Shown piece by piece: positions 1-5,263 of a DNA stretch of 9,256 nucleotides. A program made the translations under genes and the position numbers. Each line of letters opens with the position of its first letter. Position 1 is the stretch's first letter. Under the pieces are notes generated by a model. That model was not told the DNA's origin. It was given only the letters and a program-made list of their open reading frames with translations, and did no database searches. This DNA comes from an uncultured Clostridia bacterium. GTDB lineage: Bacteria; Bacillota; Clostridia; Lachnospirales; Anaerotignaceae. The stretch is from the NCBI GenBank assembly GCA_937888765.1, contig CALASU010000083.1, positions 1-9,256 on the forward strand. The letters are read 5' to 3'.

Positions 1-129
1 GTCCCTCGAGCTCCCTGCGAGGGGAATGATTCCCCTCGACCCCCATTTGCATCCGCATACATGCGGATGCGGTATAAGGGTGCAGGGAAATTATTTCCCT
101 GCTGGGGGTTTGGGGGCAAAGCCCTCAAA
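1..129. repeat. Multi-hairpin intergenic element, copy 1 (cut by window edge)
   Basis: Four successive interrupted palindromes are visible: 18-38 (arms CGAGGGGAA/TTCCCCTCG, loop TGA), 49-70 (GCATCCGCAT/ATGCGGATGC, loop AC), 82-102 (GCAGGGAAA/TTTCCCTGC, loop TTA) and 109-129 (TTTGGGGGC/GCCCTCAAA, loop AAA, one wobble). Bases 1-16 align with the right arm and first linker of the complete copy at 2932-3074, so a fifth hairpin is probably cut off by the window start. Both copies have the same orientation. The linkers ACCCCCATT (39-47) and the GGGT before the third hairpin could also pair, so the element may fold as one long stem. There is no transposase or reading frame of note. The last hairpin overlaps the folD stop codon and could help end or protect the folD transcript, although there is no clear U-tract. 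Confidence 0.85.
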
Positions 130-982
130 TATTTAAATGATTCTGTATTTTTGCCGCTGTGATGCAGTTCTTCATCAGCATAGCGATTGTCATAGGCCCA
201 ACGCCGCCAGGTACGGGTGTGATTGCGCCTGCGATTTCCTTCACATTCTCAAAATCCACATCGCCGCACAGCTTGCCCTCAGCATTGCGGTTCATGCCGA
301 CATCAATGATAATCGCACCTTCTTTGACCATATCCGCTGTTACGGTGTTTACCTTGCCTGTTGCACTTACAATAATATCCGCACCATGGCAGATACCTGC
401 TAAGTCCTTTGTCTTGGAATGGCAGATGGTAACCGTACCATTTTCCTGCATCAGAAGCATTGCCACGGGTTTGCCTACGATATTGCTTCTGCCGATGATG
501 ACACAGTTTTTCCCCTCGATGGAATGACCGCTGCGTTTGATGAGTTCGATAATCCCTGCAGGTGTACAGGGCAGGAAGCCCTTACTGCCTGTATGCAGAT
601 ACCCTACGTTGATGGGATGAAAACAGTCTACATCCTTTTCGGGACGAATCGCAAGGATTACTTTCTTTTCCTCGATCTGCTTAGGTACGGGCATCTGTAC
701 CAGAATCCCGTGAACAGACGCGTCTGCATTCAGTTCGTCAATCAGCTTCAGCAGTGCGTCTTCTTCTGTATCCCCTGCCAGTTCATAGGATACAGATTTG
801 ATCCCAACCGCTTCACAGGCCTTTTTCTTATTGTTCACATATACCTTGGATGCAGAATTATCCCCTACCAGAACAACCGCCAGACAAGGCTCAATGCCCT
901 TTTCCTTCAATGCTGCCGCTTCTTCTGCCACTTCAGCCTTAATCTGTGCGGAAATCAGTTTGCCATCAATCAACTGTGCCAT
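125..982 (-). CDS. folD: Bifunctional methylene-THF dehydrogenase / methenyl-THF cyclohydrolase
   Basis: Cytosolic enzyme that oxidises 5,10-methylene-THF to 5,10-methenyl-THF with NAD(P) and hydrolyses that to 10-formyl-THF. The 285 residues match the family length. The N-terminal catalytic domain holds the YxxxK pair (Y48, K52) and the segment KDVDCFHPINVG around 116-127; the usual glycine after KDVD is cysteine here. PCTPAG (138-143) follows. The Rossmann half contains GRSNIVGKP (164-172) and the C-terminal signature PGGVGPMT (258-265). The start at 982 has AAGGAGTG (998-991) at good spacing. It is the second gene of the operon, 21 bases after fhs, and shares that gene's riboswitch. The stop codon (127-125) lies inside the outermost hairpin of repeat copy 1, so the repeat abuts or trims the gene end. 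Identity is certain; cofactor preference cannot be read here. Confidence 0.97.
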   Translation of the reverse strand: MAQLIDGKLISAQIKAEVAEEAAALKEKGIEPCLAVVLVGDNSASKVYVNNKKKACEAVGIKSVSYELAGDTEEDALLKLIDELNADASVHGILVQMPVPKQIEEKKVILAIRPEKDVDCFHPINVGYLHTGSKGFLPCTPAGIIELIKRSGHSIEGKNCVIIGRSNIVGKPVAMLLMQENGTVTICHSKTKDLAGICHGADIIVSATGKVNTVTADMVKEGAIIIDVGMNRNAEGKLCGDVDFENVKEIAGAITPVPGGVGPMTIAMLMKNCITAAKIQNHLNI

Positions 983-1003
983 ATAAAAAACACTCCTTAA
1001 ATC

Positions 1004-2677
1004 TTAGAACAGACCAACGATATTACCGTTGTCATCAATATCAATATTCAGTGCTGCAGGTTTTTTAGGCAGACCGGGCATTGTCATAACATCGCCCAGC
1101 AGTACTACGATAAACCCTGCACCTGCGGAAATACGAATTTCTTTTACAGTTACTTCAAAGCCTTCGGGGCGACCCAGTACCTTGGGATCGTCAGACAGAG
1201 AGTACTGTGTTTTTGCGATACAAACAGGGAAGTGATTGAAGCCCAGTTTTTCGATCTGGTCCAGTGTTTTCTTCGCTGCTGTGGAGAAGTTTACAGCACC
1301 TGCGCCGTAAATTTCCTTACATACTTTGTTTACTTTTTCAACGATTGTCAGTTCATCTTCATACAGGAATTTGAAGTTGCTTTCTTTTGTTTCCAGAGTT
1401 TCCAGAACTTTTTCAGCCAGTGCTTTACCGCCTTCGCCGCCTTCAGCCCATACTCTTGCTACTGCAAAAGTTGCGCCCATCTTTTCACATCTTTCTTTTA
1501 CATATGCAACTTCTGCATCTGTATCAGCTACGAAATGGTTCAGTGTTACCACTACAGGCACACCGTATTTCTGGATATTTTCAATGTGTTTTTCCAGATT
1601 TACGAAGCCTTTTGCCAGAGCATCCAGATTTTCATTGGACAGGTCAGCTTTCTGAACGCCGCCGTTGTATTTCAGTGCACGTACTGTTGCAACCAGTACA
1701 ACTGCATCGGGTTTCAGACCTGCTTTACGGCATTTGATATCGAAGAATTTTTCAGCACCCAGATCAGCACCGAAGCCTGCTTCTGTTACTACATAATCAG
1801 CGATTTTCAGAGCTGTTTTTGTAGCGGATACGCTGTTGCAGCCGTGTGCAATGTTTGCGAAGGGGCCGCCATGGATGAATGCCAGTGTATTTTCCAGTGT
1901 CTGTACCAGATTGGGCTGCAGCGCATCTTTCAGCAGTACTGTCATTGCACCGTCAGCACCGATCATTTTTGCTGTTACGGGTTCATCATCATATGTGTAG
2001 CCAACAATGATTCTGCCCAGCATTTCTTTCAGCTGTTTCAGATCATTTGCCAAACAGAAGATAGCCATGATTTCGGAAGCTACTGTAATCTGGAAGCTGT
2101 CTTCTCTGGGTGTACCGTTTACTTTACCGCCCAGACCGGAAATTACATTTCTCAGCTGTCTGTCGTTCAGGTCAACACAGCGTTTCCATGCGATCTTTCT
2201 GGGGTCGATGTTCAGTTCATTGCCCTGCTGGATATGGTTGTCCACCATGGAAGCCAGCAGATTGTTTGCTGTTGTGATTGCGTGCAGGTCGCCTGTGAAA
2301 TGCAGGTTGATATCTTCCATAGGCACTACCTGTGCATAACCGCCGCCTGCTGCACCGCCTTTTACACCCATGCAGGGACCCAGAGAGGGTTCACGCAGAC
2401 AAGTGATGGCATTTTTGCCCAGTTTCTGCAGTGCCTGTGTCAGACCGATCGTTACTGTTGTTTTACCTTCCCCTGCGGGTGTGGGGTTAACAGCTGTTAC
2501 CAGAATCAGTTTACCATCGGGGTTACCTTTGATCTGATCATAGTATTTGCTGCTGATTTTGCCTTTATATTTACCGTAGCAGTCAACGTATTCTTCGGGA
2601 ATACCTGCTTTTTCCGCTACTGTAAGAATATGTTCCATTTTACATTCCTGTGCAATCTGTAAATCTGTTTTAAACAT
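1004..2677 (-). CDS. fhs: Formate-tetrahydrofolate ligase (10-formyl-THF synthetase)
   Basis: Cytosolic ATP-dependent ligase making 10-formyl-THF from formate and THF, for purine synthesis, initiator formylation and, in acetogens, the methyl branch of the Wood-Ljungdahl pathway. The 557 residues are typical. The P-loop TPAGEGKTT lies at 66-74, and the family signature begins at REPSLGPCMGVKGG (95-108) and continues through a glycine-rich stretch to HFTGDLHAI near 126-134. The C-terminus carries PGLPKKPAA, also typical. The start at 2677 is set by GGAGAGGAG (2694-2686) followed by seven T residues. It is the first gene of the fhs-folD operon, with a ZTP riboswitch in its 200-base leader, so expression should rise when ZTP signals a shortage of 10-formyl-THF. 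Nothing in the sequence shows whether the organism is an acetogen. Confidence 0.98.
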   Translation of the reverse strand: MFKTDLQIAQECKMEHILTVAEKAGIPEEYVDCYGKYKGKISSKYYDQIKGNPDGKLILVTAVNPTPAGEGKTTVTIGLTQALQKLGKNAITCLREPSLGPCMGVKGGAAGGGYAQVVPMEDINLHFTGDLHAITTANNLLASMVDNHIQQGNELNIDPRKIAWKRCVDLNDRQLRNVISGLGGKVNGTPREDSFQITVASEIMAIFCLANDLKQLKEMLGRIIVGYTYDDEPVTAKMIGADGAMTVLLKDALQPNLVQTLENTLAFIHGGPFANIAHGCNSVSATKTALKIADYVVTEAGFGADLGAEKFFDIKCRKAGLKPDAVVLVATVRALKYNGGVQKADLSNENLDALAKGFVNLEKHIENIQKYGVPVVVTLNHFVADTDAEVAYVKERCEKMGATFAVARVWAEGGEGGKALAEKVLETLETKESNFKFLYEDELTIVEKVNKVCKEIYGAGAVNFSTAAKKTLDQIEKLGFNHFPVCIAKTQYSLSDDPKVLGRPEGFEVTVKEIRISAGAGFIVVLLGDVMTMPGLPKKPAALNIDIDDNGNIVGLF

Positions 2678-2731
2678 TAAAAAAACTCCTCTCCGTTTGG
2701 TGTCTTCGCACCATTCATACTACTGGTCTTC

Positions 2732-2808
2732 ATAATGCTACATTCTGTGCAATCTGCTATTTTTATGCCGAAAGGCATAAAAATAGCCGCACACAATCCA
2801 AGCATCAT
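2732..2808 (-). other. Long imperfect hairpin in the fhs leader
   Basis: In the fhs transcript the core is a perfect 14-base-pair stem, GCTATTTTTATGCC/GGCATAAAAATAGC, with loop TTTC (plus-strand arms 2774-2787 and 2756-2769). Outside it, TGTGC/GCACA, ATT/AAT and ATGATGCT/AGCATTAT (2801-2808 with 2732-2739, one G-U) can stack, giving a stem that starts right at the end of the ZTP aptamer. No U-tract follows, so it is not itself a terminator. It overlaps the right arm of the candidate terminator at 2777-2825 and cannot coexist with it. It probably forms in read-through RNA and may affect stability or ribosome access. Structure is seen; function is inferred. Confidence 0.6.
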
Positions 2809-2825
2809 TGCCCAGACGGTCGGCT
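2777..2825 (-). terminator. Candidate riboswitch-controlled terminator before fhs
   Basis: Reading the fhs transcript, AGCCGAC (2825-2819) can pair with GTGCGGCT (2792-2785, one bulged G), and the U-rich tract AUUUUUAU (2784-2777) follows at once. The left arm overlaps the 3' domain of the ZTP aptamer, which ligand binding would hold in a different fold. That is the usual arrangement for ZTP switches that turn genes on by preventing termination. The stem is short and its loop is large (26 nt), so the assignment is tentative. Confidence 0.4.
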
Positions 2826-2878
2826 TCTTCCAGTCATACTCCCATGTGGTTGATTCCACTTCCGTCAGTCATATGACC
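2808..2878 (-). promoter_or_regulatory. ZTP (pfl-motif) riboswitch aptamer
   Basis: On the minus strand P1 is GTCATA (2877-2872) with TATGAC (2838-2833), closed by a further G-U pair. Inside it is the P2 hairpin GTGG/CCAC (2859-2856 with 2849-2846), followed by ATGGGAG, as in the pfl consensus. The diagnostic 3' domain CCGTCTGGGCAA lies at 2819-2808. This RNA class binds ZMP/ZTP, intermediates that accumulate when 10-formyl-THF is scarce, and it is known upstream of fhs, folD, purH and glyA. Its position between the promoter and fhs is canonical. An open frame of 60 codons crosses this region but is explained by the RNA. Confidence 0.93.
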
Positions 2879-2889
2879 TCTTAATTCAA

Positions 2890-2918
2890 ATCTTACTATA
2901 CCTCTTGACTTTTGTCAA
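2890..2918 (-). promoter_or_regulatory. Promoter of the fhs-folD operon
   Basis: A perfect -35 TTGACA (2918-2913) is followed after 17 bases by TAAGAT (2895-2890), placing the start of transcription near 2883. This gives a leader that begins a few bases before the ZTP aptamer P1 stem, as expected. The promoter lies 14 bases from the edge of repeat copy 2. Confidence 0.8.
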
Positions 2919-2931
2919 TCCCTAAAAACCA

Positions 2932-3074
2932 TTGAGGGGCTTTGCCCCTCAAACTCCCCACCAAGGGGGTCACCCCCTTGGATCCCGATACTGCAACCGC
3001 ATATATATGCGGTTGCAAATGGGGGTGCAGGGGAATCATTCCCCTGCCGGGAGTTTGAGGGCAGAGCCCTCAAA
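2932..3074. repeat. Multi-hairpin intergenic element, copy 2 (complete)
   Basis: This 143-base element consists of five palindromes: 2932-2952 (TTGAGGGGC/GCCCCTCAA, loop TTT), 2961-2981 (CCAAGGGGG/CCCCCTTGG, loop TCA), 2992-3017 (TGCAACCGCATAT and its complement, no loop), 3027-3047 (GCAGGGGAA/TTCCCCTGC, loop TCA) and 3054-3074 (TTTGAGGGC/GCCCTCAAA, loop AGA). Four of them share the 9-3-9 plan. The outer 25 or so bases at each end are inverted copies of each other (hairpin plus AACTCCC or GGGAGTT), so the element has terminal inverted repeats that are themselves hairpins. No protein is encoded. It sits between the terminator of the small-protein operon and the fhs promoter. It is most like a REP- or MITE-type non-autonomous element; no target duplication is evident. 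Confidence 0.88.
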
Positions 3075-3080
3075 AAGAAC

Positions 3081-3110
3081 AAAGAAGCCATGCGTTTGCA
3101 TGGCTTCTTT
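3081..3110 (-). terminator. Terminator of the small-protein operon
   Basis: A perfect 13-base-pair stem, AAAGAAGCCATGC/GCATGGCTTCTTT, with loop GTTT on the plus strand, starts 5 bases beyond the stop of the downstream small gene. On the minus strand the T-rich stretch of the stem continues into TGTTCTTTTT, giving an intrinsic terminator. The plus strand ends in TTTTGCG, so it may work weakly in that direction as well. Confidence 0.85.
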
Positions 3111-3114
3111 TGCG

Positions 3115-3294
3115 TCATTCATCGGTTTTCATTGCTGTTTTTGCAAAATGTTTCAGTGCACTCATTGTGCGGATCTGGTTGCCGTTATCGGTAATGATCT
3201 GCTTGACATCCTGCGGCAGACCCTTATAAAAATTTTTAGCCCTGTCATTATTCAGCAGCAGATCAGCCAGATCTCTGTATTCTTTCCCAAACAT
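3115..3294 (-). CDS. Small protein of 59 residues, paralogue of its upstream neighbour
   Basis: The frame from ATG (3294-3292) to TGA (3117-3115) encodes 59 residues beginning MFGKEYRDLADLL and ending AMKTDE. No known family was recognised. It aligns without gaps over about 50 residues with the product of the gene just upstream (3297-3479), sharing the Y-R, LL, N, A, LP, V, I and G positions; the shared core is YRxL..LL...A.N....LP..V...I. The start follows the upstream stop by two bases, and AGGAG inside the end of that gene serves as ribosome binding site, so the pair is translationally coupled. The intrinsic terminator lies just downstream. The protein appears soluble and helical, with no signal peptide or membrane segment. 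Coding status rests on the ribosome binding site, the terminator and the paralogy. Confidence 0.8.
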   Translation of the reverse strand: MFGKEYRDLADLLLNNDRAKNFYKGLPQDVKQIITDNGNQIRTMSALKHFAKTAMKTDE

Positions 3295-3296
3295 AT

Positions 3297-3479
3297 TCAG
3301 TCATCTCCTCTCAGCAGGTTTTCGGCATAGCCCTGTAAATCTCTGGTACAGCATACGGCATCCCCACGCTGACGGATGGTGTCCTGCACATACTCGGGCA
3401 GAGCATTGAAATAGTTTCTTGCAGCGGGATTCTGCTTCAGCAGTTCAGAGAGGTTTCTGTATTTTTGAACCAATTTCAT
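3297..3479 (-). CDS. Small protein of 60 residues, first of a tandem pair
   Basis: The frame from ATG (3479-3477) to TGA (3299-3297) encodes 60 residues beginning MKLVQKYRNLSELL, with NYFNALPEYVQDTI in the middle and YAENLLRGDD at the end. AAGGA (3491-3487) lies seven bases before the ATG, which decides this start; the open frame extends further upstream but would run into the divergent yigZ gene. It carries two adjacent cysteines (43-44) that its paralogue lacks. It is the first gene of a two-gene operon ending at the 3081-3110 terminator. No family was recognised. The predicted fold is a few short helices with a central LPxxVxxxI segment, and no export signal. No clear promoter was found upstream of it. 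Confidence 0.8.
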   Translation of the reverse strand: MKLVQKYRNLSELLKQNPAARNYFNALPEYVQDTIRQRGDAVCCTRDLQGYAENLLRGDD

Positions 3480-3530
3480 CACCTCGTCCTTATCATGTGC
3501 GAAAAAGTGCCTTTCCATGCAAAAGCAGAG

Positions 3531-3560
3531 TTGAGCAAACGTGGAAAGATATGCTATACT
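3531..3560 (+). promoter_or_regulatory. Promoter of the yigZ-family gene
   Basis: TTGAGC (3531-3536) and TATACT (3555-3560) are separated by 18 bases. Transcription would start near 3567, 25 bases before the ATG at 3592. The 7-base inverted repeat CTTTCCA/TGGAAAG (3511-3517 and 3542-3548) straddles the -35 region and may be an operator. Confidence 0.65.
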
Positions 3561-3591
3561 AAAAAAAGATTTGTGGAGAAAGGTGATATAT

Positions 3592-4251
3592 ATGCTGAAA
3601 AAATATAGAACGATTCTGGCACAGGCGGAAGCGGAAATCGTAGAAAAGAAATCCCGCTTCATTGCAACCGTACGCCCTGTAAAAACAGAGGAAGAAGCCA
3701 GAGCCTTTATTGAAGAACTGAAAAAAAAATACTGGAATGCAACGCACAATGTGTTTGCCTATCAGATCGGGGAACGCAATGAACTGCAGCGTTTCAGCGA
3801 CGACGGCGAACCGCAGGGTACAGCAGGGATGCCTGTTCTGAGTGTTCTGAAAGGCGAAGACATCAAGGATACGGCGATCGTGGTAACACGTTACTTTGGC
3901 GGTACATTGCTTGGTACAGGTGGGCTTGTGCGTGCATATGGCAAGGCGGCAAAGGAAGGTCTGCTTGCAGCAGGGATTGCGGAACTGGTGCTGTATCGTA
4001 AATATTCCGTAGTGGCGGATTATACCGAATCCGGTAAGGTGCAGTATGAGATTCTGCAGGATGGACATGAATTATTCGATACGATCTATACTGATAAGGT
4101 GGAATATATCGTATTGGTGGAAATTGATGCGGCAGAAGCATTCGAGAAAAAAATGACAGAAATCTTCCGCGGACAGCAGCCTTTTGCGCTTCTGGAAGAA
4201 CTTTACGGCGTATGGCAGGACGGTGTTCTGTCTTTATTGGATCAGGAATAA
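3592..4251 (+). CDS. yigZ: YigZ / IMPACT family protein
   Basis: A 219-residue protein of the YigZ (E. coli) / YvyE (Bacillus) family, whose N-terminal domain is shared with eukaryotic IMPACT, a regulator of the kinase GCN2. The bacterial role is not settled; it is probably a cytosolic nucleic-acid-binding or translation-linked protein. The family signature SDDGEPQGTAGMPVL is at 69-83, and VVTRYFGGTLLGTGGLVRAYG at about 97-117, with YQIG just before. The C-terminal part (about 135-210) fits the DUF1949 ferredoxin-like domain. The ATG at 3592 is chosen because AAAGGTGAT (3579-3587) precedes it; an upstream in-frame GTG at 3541 would lie inside the promoter. It diverges from the small-protein operon and is followed by yebC, which has its own promoter. 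Confidence 0.93.
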   Translation: MLKKYRTILAQAEAEIVEKKSRFIATVRPVKTEEEARAFIEELKKKYWNATHNVFAYQIGERNELQRFSDDGEPQGTAGMPVLSVLKGEDIKDTAIVVTRYFGGTLLGTGGLVRAYGKAAKEGLLAAGIAELVLYRKYSVVADYTESGKVQYEILQDGHELFDTIYTDKVEYIVLVEIDAAEAFEKKMTEIFRGQQPFALLEELYGVWQDGVLSLLDQE

Positions 4252-4272
4252 GAAAAATAGCGGATTTTTCTT
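4250..4272 (+). terminator. Possible weak terminator after the yigZ-family gene
   Basis: AAGAAAAAT (4250-4258) and ATTTTTCTT (4264-4272) form a perfect 9-base-pair stem with a 5-base loop directly on the stop codon. The stem is almost entirely A-T, so it would be a poor terminator; read-through into yebC is likely. Confidence 0.3.
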
Positions 4273-4299
4273 GAATCCTGCCGTAAATAATGATAAAAT
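4271..4299 (+). promoter_or_regulatory. Promoter of the yebC-family gene
   Basis: TTGAAT (4271-4276) is followed after exactly 17 bases by TAAAAT (4294-4299), about 45 bases before the yebC start. The spacing and the close match to consensus support a sigma-A promoter. Confidence 0.7.
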
Positions 4300-4344
4300 A
4301 TTCTGACGAAATTTATATATTTATATACAAGAGGAGGCGTTCCG

Positions 4345-5073
4345 ATGTCCGGACATTCTAAGTTTGCAAATATTAAACATAAAAAAGAAAAAAATGATGC
4401 TAAGAAAGGTAAAATCTTTACTATGCTTGGCAGAGAAATTCAGGTTGCTGTAAAAGCGGGCGGTCCCGATCCCGCAGTAAACGGCAAACTGCGGGATGTA
4501 ATCGCAAAATGTAAATCTAACAACATGCCCAACGATACCATCGAAAGAAGTATCAAAAAAGCGGCAGGTAACGAAGAAGGCGTAGATTACGAACTGGTAA
4601 CATACGAAGGCTATGGTCCTAACGGCGTAGCGGTAATTGTAGAAGTGCTGACAGATAACAGAAACCGTGCGGCAGCGAATGTAAGAAACGCATTCACAAA
4701 AGGCGGCGGCAACATGGGCAACAGCGGCTGTGTATCCTTCATGTTCGACGAAAAAGGTCTGATCGTAATTGACAGAGAAGAAGTGGAAATGGATGAAGAA
4801 GAACTGATGATGGTTGCTCTGGATGCAGGTGCAGAAGACTTTGCGGAAGAAGAAGACAGCTTTGAAATCACAACACTGCCCGATGACTTCTCCGCAGTGC
4901 GTGAAGCTCTGGAAGCAGCAGGCATCCCCATGGCAAGCGCAGAAGTAACGATGATTCCTCAGACATACACAGAACTGACATCTGATGAAGATATCAAGAA
5001 AATGAATAAACTGCTGGATCTGCTGGATGACGACGACGACGTTCAGAACACATACCACAACTGGGACGAATAA
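4345..5073 (+). CDS. yebC: YebC / PmpR / TACO1 family protein
   Basis: A 242-residue cytosolic protein of the YebC family. Members were first described as transcriptional regulators (PmpR). The mitochondrial relative TACO1 and bacterial YebC proteins have since been linked to translation, including relief of ribosome stalling at proline-rich stretches. The N-terminus MSGHSKFANIKHKK is the family hallmark, followed by KKGKIFTMLGREI (about 20-32) and GGNMGNSGCVSFMF in the middle domain. The C-terminus is strongly acidic, with five successive aspartates. GAGGAGG lies 7-8 bases before the ATG. The length is the family standard. The gene has its own promoter and a strong terminator, so it is an independent unit even though it follows the yigZ-family gene. 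Which YebC subtype it represents was not determined. Confidence 0.96.
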   Translation: MSGHSKFANIKHKKEKNDAKKGKIFTMLGREIQVAVKAGGPDPAVNGKLRDVIAKCKSNNMPNDTIERSIKKAAGNEEGVDYELVTYEGYGPNGVAVIVEVLTDNRNRAAANVRNAFTKGGGNMGNSGCVSFMFDEKGLIVIDREEVEMDEEELMMVALDAGAEDFAEEEDSFEITTLPDDFSAVREALEAAGIPMASAEVTMIPQTYTELTSDEDIKKMNKLLDLLDDDDDVQNTYHNWDE

Positions 5074-5082
5074 TAGAAATAC

Positions 5083-5126
5083 ACCCCGAAAGCATTGAAA
5101 ATCAGTGTCTTTCGGGGTTCTTTTTT
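5083..5126 (+). terminator. Intrinsic terminator after yebC
   Basis: ACCCCGAAAG (5083-5092) pairs with CTTTCGGGGT (5109-5118). The inner CATTG/CAGTG adds five more pairs with one G-U, and the stem is followed by TCTTTTTT. This is a textbook Rho-independent terminator ten bases after the stop codon. Confidence 0.95.
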
Positions 5127-5154
5127 AAGTCTTTTTAAAAATATTCATAATAGA

Positions 5155-5183
5155 TTGCAATTTTCAGAGGATATCAATATACT
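5155..5183 (+). promoter_or_regulatory. Promoter of the DUF4157 gene
   Basis: TTGCAA (5155-5160), 17 bases, TATACT (5178-5183). The whole stretch, spacer included, closely resembles the promoter at 6548-6576 (23 of 31 positions by eye), which suggests shared regulation. Confidence 0.72.
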
Positions 5184-5205
5184 GAAACCATAAGTGAAAG
5201 TATGC

Positions 5206-5234
5206 TTATTAAAAAATAACATAGATTTTAATAA
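5206..5234 (+). other. A-T inverted repeat in the DUF4157 leader
   Basis: TTATTAAAA (5206-5214) and TTTTAATAA (5226-5234) are exact complements around an 11-base loop, 12 bases before the AAAAGGAGG ribosome binding site. It could be an operator or a weak leader hairpin; chance is possible in such A-T-rich DNA. Confidence 0.35.
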
Positions 5235-5263
5235 AACAGGATCTGAAAAGGAGGCAGCTGGCT

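Noticed and set aside
1..129. Reading the hairpin series as a CRISPR array or integron attC sites
   Set aside because: Units differ in sequence, there are no equal-length unique spacers, and neither cas genes nor an integrase is present.
1232..2662. Long plus-strand open frame (476 codons) opposite fhs
   Set aside because: It is the antisense shadow of a strongly codon-biased gene: its product is rich in cysteine and phenylalanine, it has no ribosome binding site, and fhs on the other strand is certain.
2677..2859. Minus-strand frame of 60 codons whose stop overlaps the fhs ATG
   Set aside because: It lies wholly over the ZTP aptamer and the leader hairpins, has no ribosome binding site of its own, and has no recognisable protein character; the RNA explains the sequence.
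2915..3330. Short frames on both strands across the repeat element
   Set aside because: They consist of translated hairpins and arise from the repeat; none has a credible start signal, and on the minus strand the real small genes use another frame.
3480..3530. Promoter for the small-protein operon (TTGCAT with CATGAT)
   Set aside because: The spacing is 19 bases and both boxes are weak; not strong enough to annotate.
3297..3749. Longer 150-codon version of the first small gene
   Set aside because: The extension overlaps the divergent yigZ promoter and coding sequence, while a good ribosome binding site marks the ATG at 3479.
4321..5058. Minus-strand open frame (245 codons) opposite yebC
   Set aside because: Antisense shadow of yebC with the same cysteine- and phenylalanine-rich nonsense composition.
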